From: Actinomycetota bacterium
GTDB taxonomy: Bacteria; Actinomycetota; Actinomycetes; Nanopelagicales; Nanopelagicaceae
Length of the DNA: 32,605 nt
NCBI GenBank assembly: GCA_947505195.1
Contig: CANNIM010000004.1
Span: 1 to 32,605, forward strand
Direction: 5' to 3'
Below, in pieces: positions 25,606 to 32,605 of this stretch (position 1 is its first letter; each line of letters begins with the position of its first letter). The notes beneath the pieces are model-generated. The model was given only the letters and a program-made list of their open reading frames with translations, was not told the DNA's origin and did no database searches. Position numbers and translations under genes: made by a program.

Positions 25606-27357
25606 TTAATTTACGTTTAACGCATCAAGAATTGATGCAACGTAAACATCACTACCAGCTTCAATTAAGTGGACACCATCCGGAGCGAAAAACTCTGGGT
25701 GGTTTTCTGCTATTTGGGCCCAATCAACAAGCGTTGCATTTGGATATTTAGAAACAACCTCACTAATAATCTTATTATTACCATCTCGCCAAGTTCTTGG
25801 TACTGCAGTATTCACGACAATGATTTTTGGCTGATCCTTCAGTAACTCCATTAACTTGACCATATCCTCACGAGATACCGAATTGTTATTTCCAACATTA
25901 AACACAACTGTTGAGGATCCGACCTTTACTTTATCCTCTTCAACCGCAGTAATTAGCTCTTGAATCTGACGGCCAACCCGCGCATTAATAAGTGCTATAT
26001 CTTGCGTCGCACCCAACTTATTGCGGATGCCTAAAATTACGGAATCTCCCGTAACCCATAGCCCAGAACTGTTTTGAGAAACAATTGTCTGCGGCAATTC
26101 AAGTTCGGGCTTAACCTCAACGACAATTGATTGATCTCGCTGCCAAGCAACTGCAATTGAGCTTCCAGTCAATAACATCGTGAAAGCGGATACGGTAGCG
26201 ATGAAAATTCGCTGACGCTTTTGCATAACTTTTGTGCGGTATTTAATTCCCCTAATCCAATTTTGAACCAACCCTTTTCGAATTGGAATCTCTATTGCGC
26301 GAAGTGAGATATCTGCAAGTATTAATACAAGGAGAACTCTCGCAACATTTAGGGCAAGTGGTGAACCAGTTAAATCGGCACCTGGTCTTGTGATTTGAAA
26401 TACGACCCAGTGCCAGAGATAAATTCCATATGATCTCTGGCCAATCCAGAGGAAAACTTTATTACTTAGAATTGGTGAAAAACGAGATGCTGGATGGACA
26501 ATAGAAATTAGCGTCGCGCATCCAAATAAACCCGCAAGTGGAAAGGCAATTTGGTAGAGAGTTGTATTTGCCTCTTCAATGAATAGAAAAATACATAACA
26601 ATCCGATAAATCCAAAGGTTCCAATTCCATCGATAAAGTCTTGAGCGCGTTGCGAAATATTTGGAGTTAAATTCCTTGGAATCCAACTAACAGCAAGTGC
26701 AGACCCTAGAAATAAGCCAAGACTGTGAGTATCAGTACCGAAATAGATATGGCTGATTCGACCAGCTGTTGCGTTATCTGCTTGCAGTGAGAATAGAAAT
26801 AGCGCAGTACCGGAAAAAGTTGCAATCAATAGAGCAGCTCTCCGAACCACTCGCTTGCCAAACCTGCGCCAGATGAAGAGCAGAATTATTGGCCAGATTA
26901 GATAAAACTGGAATTCAACTGCTAGCGACCAGGTGTGCTGGAGAAGTGGTGGCCGTCCAATCGCCTGGAAATAATCCTGATGTAGCGCGACTAAATGCCA
27001 ATTATTTGTGCCCGACAATACAAAGGGTACGTCAGTTACGAAACGGCGAACTGAATCTGGTGCAAAAAGCGCCATTGCAACCGATGTAACAACTAGCAGG
27101 ACCAATAGTCCCGGAAGCAATCTACGAATTCGGGCAAGATAAAACTCTTTAAGATCTAGTCCGTTTGCGCTCTCGATTGAATCCAAAATTAACCTGGTTA
27201 TTACATAGCCAGAGATAACGAAGAAAAGATCTACCCCTAGAAATCCTCCGGGGATCCAATCAATTCCTAGGTGATACAAAACAACAGCAATTACAGCAAG
27301 CGCGCGAAGGCCATCAATTGCTGGGATGTGGCTAGATGTAAATGATGCGCGCTGCAT
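25606..27357 (-). CDS. Acyltransferase-3 (OafA-type) with C-terminal SGNH domain
   Basis: A 583-residue envelope protein. The first ~370 residues form the ten-helix acyltransferase-3 module: IPAIDGLRALAVIAVVLYHLG, GGFLGVDLFFVISGYVITRLI, HTWSLAVEFQFYLIWP and RSYGIYLWHW. After a last helix near residue 385-405 comes an outer domain of SGNH type: WVTGDSVILGI (nucleophile block GDS), FNVGNNN (block III) and FAPDGVHLIEAGS (catalytic Asp-His). Known relatives O-acetylate peptidoglycan, teichoic acid-like glycans or lipopolysaccharide, the SGNH part completing transfer. It begins 5 nt after the coiled-coil gene and its end converges on the lysine-rich protein gene 4 nt away. The acceptor is unknown. 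Confidence 0.92.
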   Translation of the reverse strand: MQRASFTSSHIPAIDGLRALAVIAVVLYHLGIDWIPGGFLGVDLFFVISGYVITRLILDSIESANGLDLKEFYLARIRRLLPGLLVLLVVTSVAMALFAPDSVRRFVTDVPFVLSGTNNWHLVALHQDYFQAIGRPPLLQHTWSLAVEFQFYLIWPIILLFIWRRFGKRVVRRAALLIATFSGTALFLFSLQADNATAGRISHIYFGTDTHSLGLFLGSALAVSWIPRNLTPNISQRAQDFIDGIGTFGFIGLLCIFLFIEEANTTLYQIAFPLAGLFGCATLISIVHPASRFSPILSNKVFLWIGQRSYGIYLWHWVVFQITRPGADLTGSPLALNVARVLLVLILADISLRAIEIPIRKGLVQNWIRGIKYRTKVMQKRQRIFIATVSAFTMLLTGSSIAVAWQRDQSIVVEVKPELELPQTIVSQNSSGLWVTGDSVILGIRNKLGATQDIALINARVGRQIQELITAVEEDKVKVGSSTVVFNVGNNNSVSREDMVKLMELLKDQPKIIVVNTAVPRTWRDGNNKIISEVVSKYPNATLVDWAQIAENHPEFFAPDGVHLIEAGSDVYVASILDALNVN

Positions 27358-27362
27358 CGTTC

Positions 27363-28190
27363 CTACTTACGTTTTTTGGTGGCGCTCTTCTTGGCGGACT
27401 TTTTTACTGGCTTCTTAACAGCCTTCTTAACTTCGTTCACTGCTGGAACTGTTTGTGTTGCGCTAGTCGCCCTAGAACTTTGACGAATAAATGATTTCTC
27501 AACAGGGCGATTGTTATCATCGATGTTTGCATCAATATCGCCTTGAAGCGTGGCTAGTCGTTCGAAGGCTTGCTTTAATCTGCTTCTAGTTTCACCAATC
27601 GCATGCTCAGCGGCTGTTAGAGATTGAGTTTGGACTCGATATAAACGCTCTGATTCGGAAATTGCACTTGTAAGCCATGATCGGAATTCACTGACTTCAT
27701 TTGTAGCTTCAATAATGATCTTTTCACCCTCGCGTCTTGCAGCACTGGCAAGAGCGGAAGCTTCACGCTTACTCTCGGTCAGTAAATGCTCTGCTTGTCG
27801 CATAGCTTTATCGCGAAGTTCTAGCGCTTCTGATTCTGCTGCTTCAAGATATTTACGACCACGGGATTCCGCACCAGCCAATATCGCTTTTGCTTTTGCT
27901 TCAGAGGAATCAAGGCGCTCTTTAGTAATTCGAGCTGTTTCGGCAATTGCTTGTTCGGCAGATGAACGCGCACGAGACTCACGTTGTTGCGCCGTTTTAA
28001 TCAAACTCATCGCTGTTTCACCTGCAAGAATTTCAAACTCTTCTTTGCTCAAACTTGTGATGTCTCTGCGTGAGCGAAGATCAGCTAGTTGGGTTTCTAA
28101 TTGGCGAATTCGTTCAACTGCATTTTCAGTTGGAGCTGCAGTGGCTTCTTCTTTAAAGCCGACCCATGAACGGAATTTCTTCTCAGCCAT
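27363..28190 (-). CDS. Coiled-coil protein with lysine-rich C-terminal tail
   Basis: A 275-residue soluble protein with no membrane segment. From about residue 20 to 225 it is a nearly continuous, charged Ala/Glu/Arg coiled coil (ERIRQLETQLADLRSRR, AKAKAILAGAESRGRKYLEAAESEA). Such composition resembles DivIVA/Wag31, FilP or Scy scaffolds of Actinobacteria, but the DivIVA N-terminal signature is not evident. The last 23 residues (VKKAVKKPVKKSAKKSATKK) are a histone-like tail close to that of the membrane protein encoded 1.8 kb away. A strong GAGGAG lies 5 nt before the ATG. First gene of an operon with the acyltransferase. A cytoskeletal or nucleoid-contact role is inferred. Confidence 0.85.
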   Translation of the reverse strand: MAEKKFRSWVGFKEEATAAPTENAVERIRQLETQLADLRSRRDITSLSKEEFEILAGETAMSLIKTAQQRESRARSSAEQAIAETARITKERLDSSEAKAKAILAGAESRGRKYLEAAESEALELRDKAMRQAEHLLTESKREASALASAARREGEKIIIEATNEVSEFRSWLTSAISESERLYRVQTQSLTAAEHAIGETRSRLKQAFERLATLQGDIDANIDDNNRPVEKSFIRQSSRATSATQTVPAVNEVKKAVKKPVKKSAKKSATKKRK

Positions 28191-28310
28191 TTTGACTCCT
28201 CATGTCTCTAAAACAATTTCGTAAGGCGGTCAGCCTATAACAGAGGGCGGGGTGAGTGCCATGAGTGATTTCCCTACCCAGGAGACCAGGCGTGCGCTTA
28301 GACTTGCGAC

Positions 28311-28787
28311 ATGAGCGATTCAGTAAAGAATTCACACGAACTCTTGGCCGAGTTCATCAAAAATGGCGAAGATTTCATTTCAACCGCAAGATCGATTAAG
28401 GAAGCAGATTTAGCTAAGACGCCAATTTCCGGAGAGTGGTCAGCTGCATTTGTGATCCACCACTTATGTGATGGAGATTTACATTTTGCAACTAGGTATC
28501 TAAATAACTTAACTGAAGATAACCCGGCCATATTTCCTTTTAACGAGGACATTTATCCTGGTCGAATCAATTATGCAAAGCGAGATCCGTTGGCCTCGCT
28601 CGCGGCTATCGAAGGAATATTTCAAACGACAAAAAATATTCTGGCAATAGTTCCCGAAAGTGGCTGGCTGCGAACTTCAGTTCATGCCGAGCGCGGAGTA
28701 ATAACTCTTGCCGATATGGTCACACTTGCCTCTGGACACAGCAAGGCCCATGCAAATCAATTAAGAACAGTTATTGCGGCGCTTTAA
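28311..28787 (+). CDS. DinB-like metal-binding four-helix protein
   Basis: A 158-residue protein with the DinB/YfiT fold pattern: a first helix ELLAEFIKNGEDF, GEWSAAFVIHHLCDGDLHFATRYL carrying the first metal His, and a C-terminal SGHSKAHANQLRTVI with two His spaced four apart. That gives the three-His site normally binding zinc or nickel. Actinobacterial members include mycothiol-dependent enzymes, but nothing in the sequence fixes a substrate. It starts at ATG 28311, overlapping the stop of a possible 17-codon leader ORF, and lacks a clear ribosome binding site. It is divergent from the coiled-coil operon. Confidence 0.8.
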   Translation: MSDSVKNSHELLAEFIKNGEDFISTARSIKEADLAKTPISGEWSAAFVIHHLCDGDLHFATRYLNNLTEDNPAIFPFNEDIYPGRINYAKRDPLASLAAIEGIFQTTKNILAIVPESGWLRTSVHAERGVITLADMVTLASGHSKAHANQLRTVIAAL

Positions 28788-28804
28788 ACGATAAAGCTAA
28801 ATAT

Positions 28805-28888
28805 TGGTGCGGGAGGCGGGACTTGAACCCGCACGTCCGAAGACACAAGTTCCTAAGACTTGCGTGTCTGCCATTTCACCACTCCCGC
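28805..28888 (-). tRNA. tRNA-Leu (anticodon TAG), CCA encoded
   Basis: Read on the minus strand: acceptor GCGGGAG/CTCCCGC, anticodon stem CAAGT/ACTTG with loop CTTAGGA (anticodon TAG, reading CUA/CUN), a long class II variable arm GTGTCTTCGGACGT, and T-arm GCGGG-TTCAAGT-CCCGC. The 3' end ACCA is encoded (28805-28808 on the plus strand, tggt). It lies between the DinB-like gene and xylA. Confidence 0.97.
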
Positions 28889-28990
28889 TGGAGAGATGAG
28901 AGAAGATTAAGGTAACTTAGGCAAAACCACCAAACTGAGATTAAATTAGGGCAGATAAGAACAGCCTCACTCAATTAATTAGGAGCCGAT

Positions 28991-30142
28991 ATGTCGTTAA
29001 CACCAACCCCAGCAGATAAGTTCACATTCGGTCTTTGGACTGTCGGTTGGCAAGCGCGAGATCCTTTTGGTGATGCAACTCGTGCGCCATTGGATCCAGT
29101 TAGAAGCGTTACCGAATTAGCGCAGCGCGGTGCATATGGTGTGACATTCCATGATGATGATCTGATTCCATTTGGTTCAAACGACTCTGATCGCAATGCA
29201 CATATTGCGCGCTTCAAAAAAGCACTTACAGAAACTGGAATGAAAGTTCCAATGGCGACAACAAATCTATTTAGCCATCCAATTTTTAAAGATGGTGCGC
29301 TGACTGCTAACGAACGCGATATTCGTCGCTTCGCAATTTCAAAGGTTATGCGCAATATTGATTTAGCAGCAGAACTCGGTGCCGAAATTTATGTTTGTTG
29401 GGGCGGTCGGGAAGGTGCGGAATCTGATGCGGCAAAAGATGGCTACGTAGCGCTAGAGCGTTACCGTGAAGGTTTCAATATTCTTGGCCAATATGTAATC
29501 GATAAGGGTTACAACATTAAGTTTGCAATTGAACCAAAGCCAAATGAACCTCGTGGTGATATCTTCTTGCCAACAATTGGGCATGCACTTGCATTTATTA
29601 ACTCTCTTGAACATCCAGAAATGGTTGGCGTTAACCCAGAAGTTGGCCACGAACAGATGGCAAACCTCAACTTTGTTCACGGTATCGCACAAGCCTTGTT
29701 CCATAAGAAGTTATTCCATATTGATCTAAATGGTCAACACGGTCCAAAGTTCGACCAAGATTTAGTCTTCGGCCATGGTGATTTGAAATCAGCCTTCTTC
29801 TTGGTAGATCTTCTAGAGCGCTACAAATATGCAGGACCAAAGCACTTTGATTACAAGCCAGGTCGCACTGAAGATGATCGCGGTGTCTGGGTTTCTGCAA
29901 CATCAAATATGCGCACCTACCTCGCACTAAAAGAACGCGCATTGGCATTTCGTGCAGATCCTCGAGTCAAGGCAGCGATGGAAGATTCTCGAATCAATGA
30001 ACTTGAAGTTCCAACACTTGCCAAGGGCGAGAGTTGGAAGGATTTAACTTCAGTCAATGTTGATGTTGATGGCTTGGCTGCTCGCGGATATCAATACGAG
30101 ACAATCGACCAATTAGCAATTGAACACTTGATGGGCCTTTAA
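28991..30142 (+). CDS. xylA: Xylose isomerase
   Basis: Converts D-xylose to D-xylulose in the cytosol using two divalent metals. It is a class I (Streptomyces-type, short) enzyme of 383 residues. The catalytic His is in [11 protein letters not shown], the metal/substrate acids are in [16 protein letters not shown] and [12 protein letters not shown], followed by FHIDLNGQ and [18 protein letters not shown] sits 5 nt before the ATG, indicating strong translation. No xylulokinase, xylose transporter or XylR-like regulator is adjacent. The 102-base upstream gap separates it from tRNA-Leu; I see no operator palindrome there. Confidence 0.97.
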   Translation: MSLTPTPADKFTFGLWTVGWQARDPFGDATRAPLDPVRSVTELAQRGAYGVTFHDDDLIPFGSNDSDRNAHIARFKKALTETGMKVPMATTNLFSHPIFKDGALTANERDIRRFAISKVMRNIDLAAELGAEIYVCWGGREGAESDAAKDGYVALERYREGFNILGQYVIDKGYNIKFAIEPKPNEPRGDIFLPTIGHALAFINSLEHPEMVGVNPEVGHEQMANLNFVHGIAQALFHKKLFHIDLNGQHGPKFDQDLVFGHGDLKSAFFLVDLLERYKYAGPKHFDYKPGRTEDDRGVWVSATSNMRTYLALKERALAFRADPRVKAAMEDSRINELEVPTLAKGESWKDLTSVNVDVDGLAARGYQYETIDQLAIEHLMGL

Positions 30143-30170
30143 ACTCACTTAAACCTGTAAACTTCGTTAG

Positions 30171-31847
30171 ATGAGCGCCGCACAAAGTAACCTGAGCATT
30201 CAGGATGAAATAAGTGCGGCGATTCTCCAAGTTCTGCGTGATGCGCAATCTCAATTGAATTGTGAGATTCCAACTTCACTTACCTTGGATCGTCCTAAAA
30301 ATCGCGACCACGGAGATTATGCAACTTCAATCGCACTTGCCTTAGCTAAAGCATCCGGCTTATCGCCTCGCAAAATTGCTGAAATTATCGAAGCCGGCTT
30401 GAAGGCGCGCGAAGATATTGCTGCAGTTGAAATTGCTGGTCCAGGCTTTGTGAATATAACTCTGGCAAAGAGCAGCCAAGGTGGTGTAATCGCAAATATT
30501 CTTTCTGCGGGAAAAACTTTCGGGCACGGAAATAAATTAACCGGTATCGCAATAAATCTTGAATTTATCAGCGCAAACCCAACGGGTCCGCTGCATCTGG
30601 GGCACACTAGATGGGCTGCCGTTGGAGATGCGCTCGGTCGAGTCTTATCAGCCGCAGGTGCAAAAGTAACTCGCGAGTTTTATATAAATGATCGTGGCGT
30701 TCAGATGGATAAATTCGGCGCATCACTTCAAGCCGCGGCGCTCGGTCAACCTCGACCCGAAGATGGCTATCACGGCGCATATATCGATGACTTAGCAACT
30801 GAGATAGTTTCGATAAATCCAGATATTTTAAAGTTGACCGGTGAAGAACAGGTTTTTGCCTTCCGCGATTTAGGTTATCGACTTCAACTTGCCCAACAGC
30901 AAGGCGTATTAGAAAAGTTTGGAACTCACTTTGAAGTTTGGTTTTCTGAGAAGAGCTTGTACGACAACAACTTCTTTGCCCATTGCCAAGAAGTATTGAA
31001 AGCTAAGGGCCATGTCTTTGAATTAGATGGTGCGATTTGGTTACGCACAACTGATTTTGGTGATGATAAAGATCGCGTAATGGTTAAGTCCGATGGTTCA
31101 ATGGCTTACTTCGCATCAGATTCTGCTTACTACATCTCAAAGCGCGAACGCGGATTTGATATTTGTATCTATATGTTAGGCGCAGATCACCACGGATACA
31201 CCGGTCGATTGAAAGCACTTGCCGCATGCAACGGCGATGATCCGGAATACAACGTTGATGTATTGATCGGTCAGATGGTAAAAATCATGGAGGGTGGCGA
31301 AGAGGTAAAACTCTCTAAGCGCGCTGGCACAATAATTACCCTTGAAGAGCTAGTTGAAAAAGTTGGCGTTGATGCTGCTAGATATACCTTGATTCGCTAT
31401 CCAGTAGATACGCCAATGGTTATGGATGTTGACATACTTCGCAGCAGAACAAATGAGAATCCGGTTTATTATGTGCAATATGCGCACGCTCGAATATGTG
31501 GCGTTCTTCGAAATGCCGCAGATATCGGGATTAAATATGGCGCTGAATTAATTTATCCAGAGTTGCTCGTGCACGAACGCGAACGCGAACTCATTGGCGC
31601 ACTTGGCGAATTTCCAAGAACCGTTGCTGGTGCCGCCGAACTTCGTGAACCACATCGAGTTGCGAGATATGTTGAAGAACTTGCCGGTGTTTACCATCGC
31701 TTCTACTCTGACTGTCGCGTACTGCCGTTGGGCGATGAAACTCCAAGCGAGCTTCATAGCGCCCGCGCTACCTTATGTTCTGCAACCGCACAGGTGATTG
31801 CAAATGGCCTTGAACTACTCGGTGTTAGCGCACCAGAAAAGATGTAA
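30171..31847 (+). CDS. argS: Arginyl-tRNA synthetase
   Basis: Class I synthetase of 558 residues that charges tRNA-Arg. The N-terminal Add-1 domain (SLTLDRPKNRDHGDYATSIAL) is followed by the HIGH motif in NPTGPLHLGHTRWAAVGD, GADHHGYTGRLKA, and the KMSKS-equivalent VKLSKRAGTIITLEEL. A helical anticodon-binding domain ends the protein (HRVARYVEELAGVYHRFY). Start ATG lies 28 nt after the xylA stop without a strong ribosome binding site. The next gene, lysA, follows by 3 nt, the usual actinobacterial argS-lysA order. Confidence 0.97.
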   Translation: MSAAQSNLSIQDEISAAILQVLRDAQSQLNCEIPTSLTLDRPKNRDHGDYATSIALALAKASGLSPRKIAEIIEAGLKAREDIAAVEIAGPGFVNITLAKSSQGGVIANILSAGKTFGHGNKLTGIAINLEFISANPTGPLHLGHTRWAAVGDALGRVLSAAGAKVTREFYINDRGVQMDKFGASLQAAALGQPRPEDGYHGAYIDDLATEIVSINPDILKLTGEEQVFAFRDLGYRLQLAQQQGVLEKFGTHFEVWFSEKSLYDNNFFAHCQEVLKAKGHVFELDGAIWLRTTDFGDDKDRVMVKSDGSMAYFASDSAYYISKRERGFDICIYMLGADHHGYTGRLKALAACNGDDPEYNVDVLIGQMVKIMEGGEEVKLSKRAGTIITLEELVEKVGVDAARYTLIRYPVDTPMVMDVDILRSRTNENPVYYVQYAHARICGVLRNAADIGIKYGAELIYPELLVHERERELIGALGEFPRTVAGAAELREPHRVARYVEELAGVYHRFYSDCRVLPLGDETPSELHSARATLCSATAQVIANGLELLGVSAPEKM

Positions 31848-31850
31848 GTG

Positions 31851-32605
31851 ATGAACTTCTTACCCGATGTCTTTTCAATTAATTCTGCTGTGGTCGCAGG
31901 AGAGTTAGTTATTGGTGGCTGTAAATCGACAGCACTTGCTAAAGAGTTTGGAACTCCACTTTTTGTAATAGATGAAGGTGATTTTAAATCTCGTATAAAC
32001 GGTTGGAAAACTGCACTTAATAAGAATTTCGGTGCAAGTGCTGGACAGGTTTATTACGCCTCTAAATCTTTTCTATCCGTTGAAGTTGCAAAGTGGATTG
32101 ATGAGGCCGGGATTGGAGTAGATGTTTGCACTGGAGGCGAACTTGCAGTCGCACTTGCCGCTAAATTTCCGGCAGATCGCATTGAAGTTCACGGTAACAA
32201 TAAATCTGAAGCGGAAATTGCAAAGGCAATAAGCGTCGGTGTTGCAAAGATTGTTATTGATTCAATGCAAGAAATCGAACGAGTAAATCGCTTAGCAAAA
32301 GCTGCTGGCAAAGTTCAAAAGGTCTTTCTTCGAATAACTCCGGGAGTAGAAGCCCATACTCACGAAGCAATCTCTACTGCGCATGAAGATGTGAAATTTG
32401 GGTTCTCAATCGCAAGTGGTTCTGCTTGGAAAGCGATTTCTGAAGTCGAAGCTGCTGGCAATCTTTCACTCGAAGGCTTGCACTGTCACATTGGTTCACA
32501 AATCTTTGAAAATGAAGGTTTTATTCTTGCAACATCTCGATTAATTGAACTTGCTGCTAAGTTCCGTGACCAATTTAACCGCGAACTTTCCGAGCTAGAT
32601 GTTGG
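31851..32605 (+). CDS. lysA: Diaminopimelate decarboxylase LysA (3' end missing)
   Basis: PLP enzyme (fold type III) that makes lysine from meso-diaminopimelate. It is missing from the ORF track because the frame runs off the window. About 251 codons are present from ATG 31851 (an in-frame GTG at 31848 touches the argS stop). Visible motifs are FGTPLFVIDEGDF, the PLP lysine in VYYASKSFLS, GVDVCTGGELAVAL, EVHGNNKS, LRITPGVEAHTHEAI, DVKFGFSI and GLHCHIGSQIF. The start sits 3 nt after argS, so the two are probably co-transcribed. Confidence 0.95.
   Translation, partial: MNFLPDVFSINSAVVAGELVIGGCKSTALAKEFGTPLFVIDEGDFKSRINGWKTALNKNFGASAGQVYYASKSFLSVEVAKWIDEAGIGVDVCTGGELAVALAAKFPADRIEVHGNNKSEAEIAKAISVGVAKIVIDSMQEIERVNRLAKAAGKVQKVFLRITPGVEAHTHEAISTAHEDVKFGFSIASGSAWKAISEVEAAGNLSLEGLHCHIGSQIFENEGFILATSRLIELAAKFRDQFNRELSELDV

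Noticed and set aside
27715-28224. 169-aa plus-strand ORF opposite the coiled-coil gene
   Set aside because: Ser/Ala/Arg-rich product is the complement of the Ala/Glu/Arg heptads; it covers the promoter of the real gene.
29667-29948. 93-aa minus-strand ORF inside xylA
   Set aside because: Shadow of xylA in a frame with no motif or ribosome binding site.

Overview
The window looks like chromosomal DNA of a free-living, streamlined actinobacterium. WhiB1, a PdtaS-type kinase, an Rv3235-like protein, DUF3039, and the clpS/DUF2017/Mec/CysO/CysM/murI/rph/rdgB block are actinobacterial hallmarks. Base composition is clearly below 50% GC by eye, genes are tightly packed (often 1-4 nt overlaps), and no insertion sequence, phage or CRISPR is visible. 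Low-GC freshwater Actinobacteria of the acI/Nanopelagicales type (Planktophila, Nanopelagicus) fit best. This placement is inferred from gene content, not from a marker-gene search.

Region 1 (1-6638): the 3' part of secA, a minus-strand Rv3235-like protein, a CpaB-like SAF membrane protein and a TadZ/CpaE-like ATPase that overlap, then a PdtaS-family histidine kinase, and convergent whiB1. Region 2 (6639-14097): tRNA-Arg(CCG), msrA, a TerC-family membrane protein, a MalY/PatB-type aminotransferase, a 48-aa membrane ORF absent from the ORF track, an unassigned membrane protein, a STAS-less SulP transporter, a short ribosome hibernation factor, a permease fused to a YHS domain, and a pirin. Region 3 (14105-17921, minus strand): the three-gene proton-translocating transhydrogenase pntAa-pntAb-pntB, and argF.

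Region 4 (17970-24722, plus strand): DUF3039 and a secreted GH18-like protein, then clpS, DUF2017, mec, cysO, cysM, murI, rph and rdgB. Mec, CysO and CysM form the protein-bound-sulfur route to cysteine known from Mycobacterium tuberculosis. Here CysO is encoded with a cysteine after its diglycine, so the primary translation product already resembles the CysO-Cys adduct. Region 5 (24723-28190): a membrane protein with a histone-H1-like lysine-rich cytoplasmic tail and an FnIII-like outer domain, converging on an operon of a coiled-coil protein (ending in a similar lysine-rich tail) and an acyltransferase-3/SGNH protein. Region 6 (28311-32605): a DinB-like protein, tRNA-Leu(TAG), xylA, argS, and the 5' part of lysA, which runs off the window.

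The least explained parts are the lysine-tail protein pair around the acyltransferase, the Tad-like pair beside pdtaS, and the CysO with its extra cysteine. Everything else is mostly housekeeping metabolism, envelope, stress and regulatory functions.
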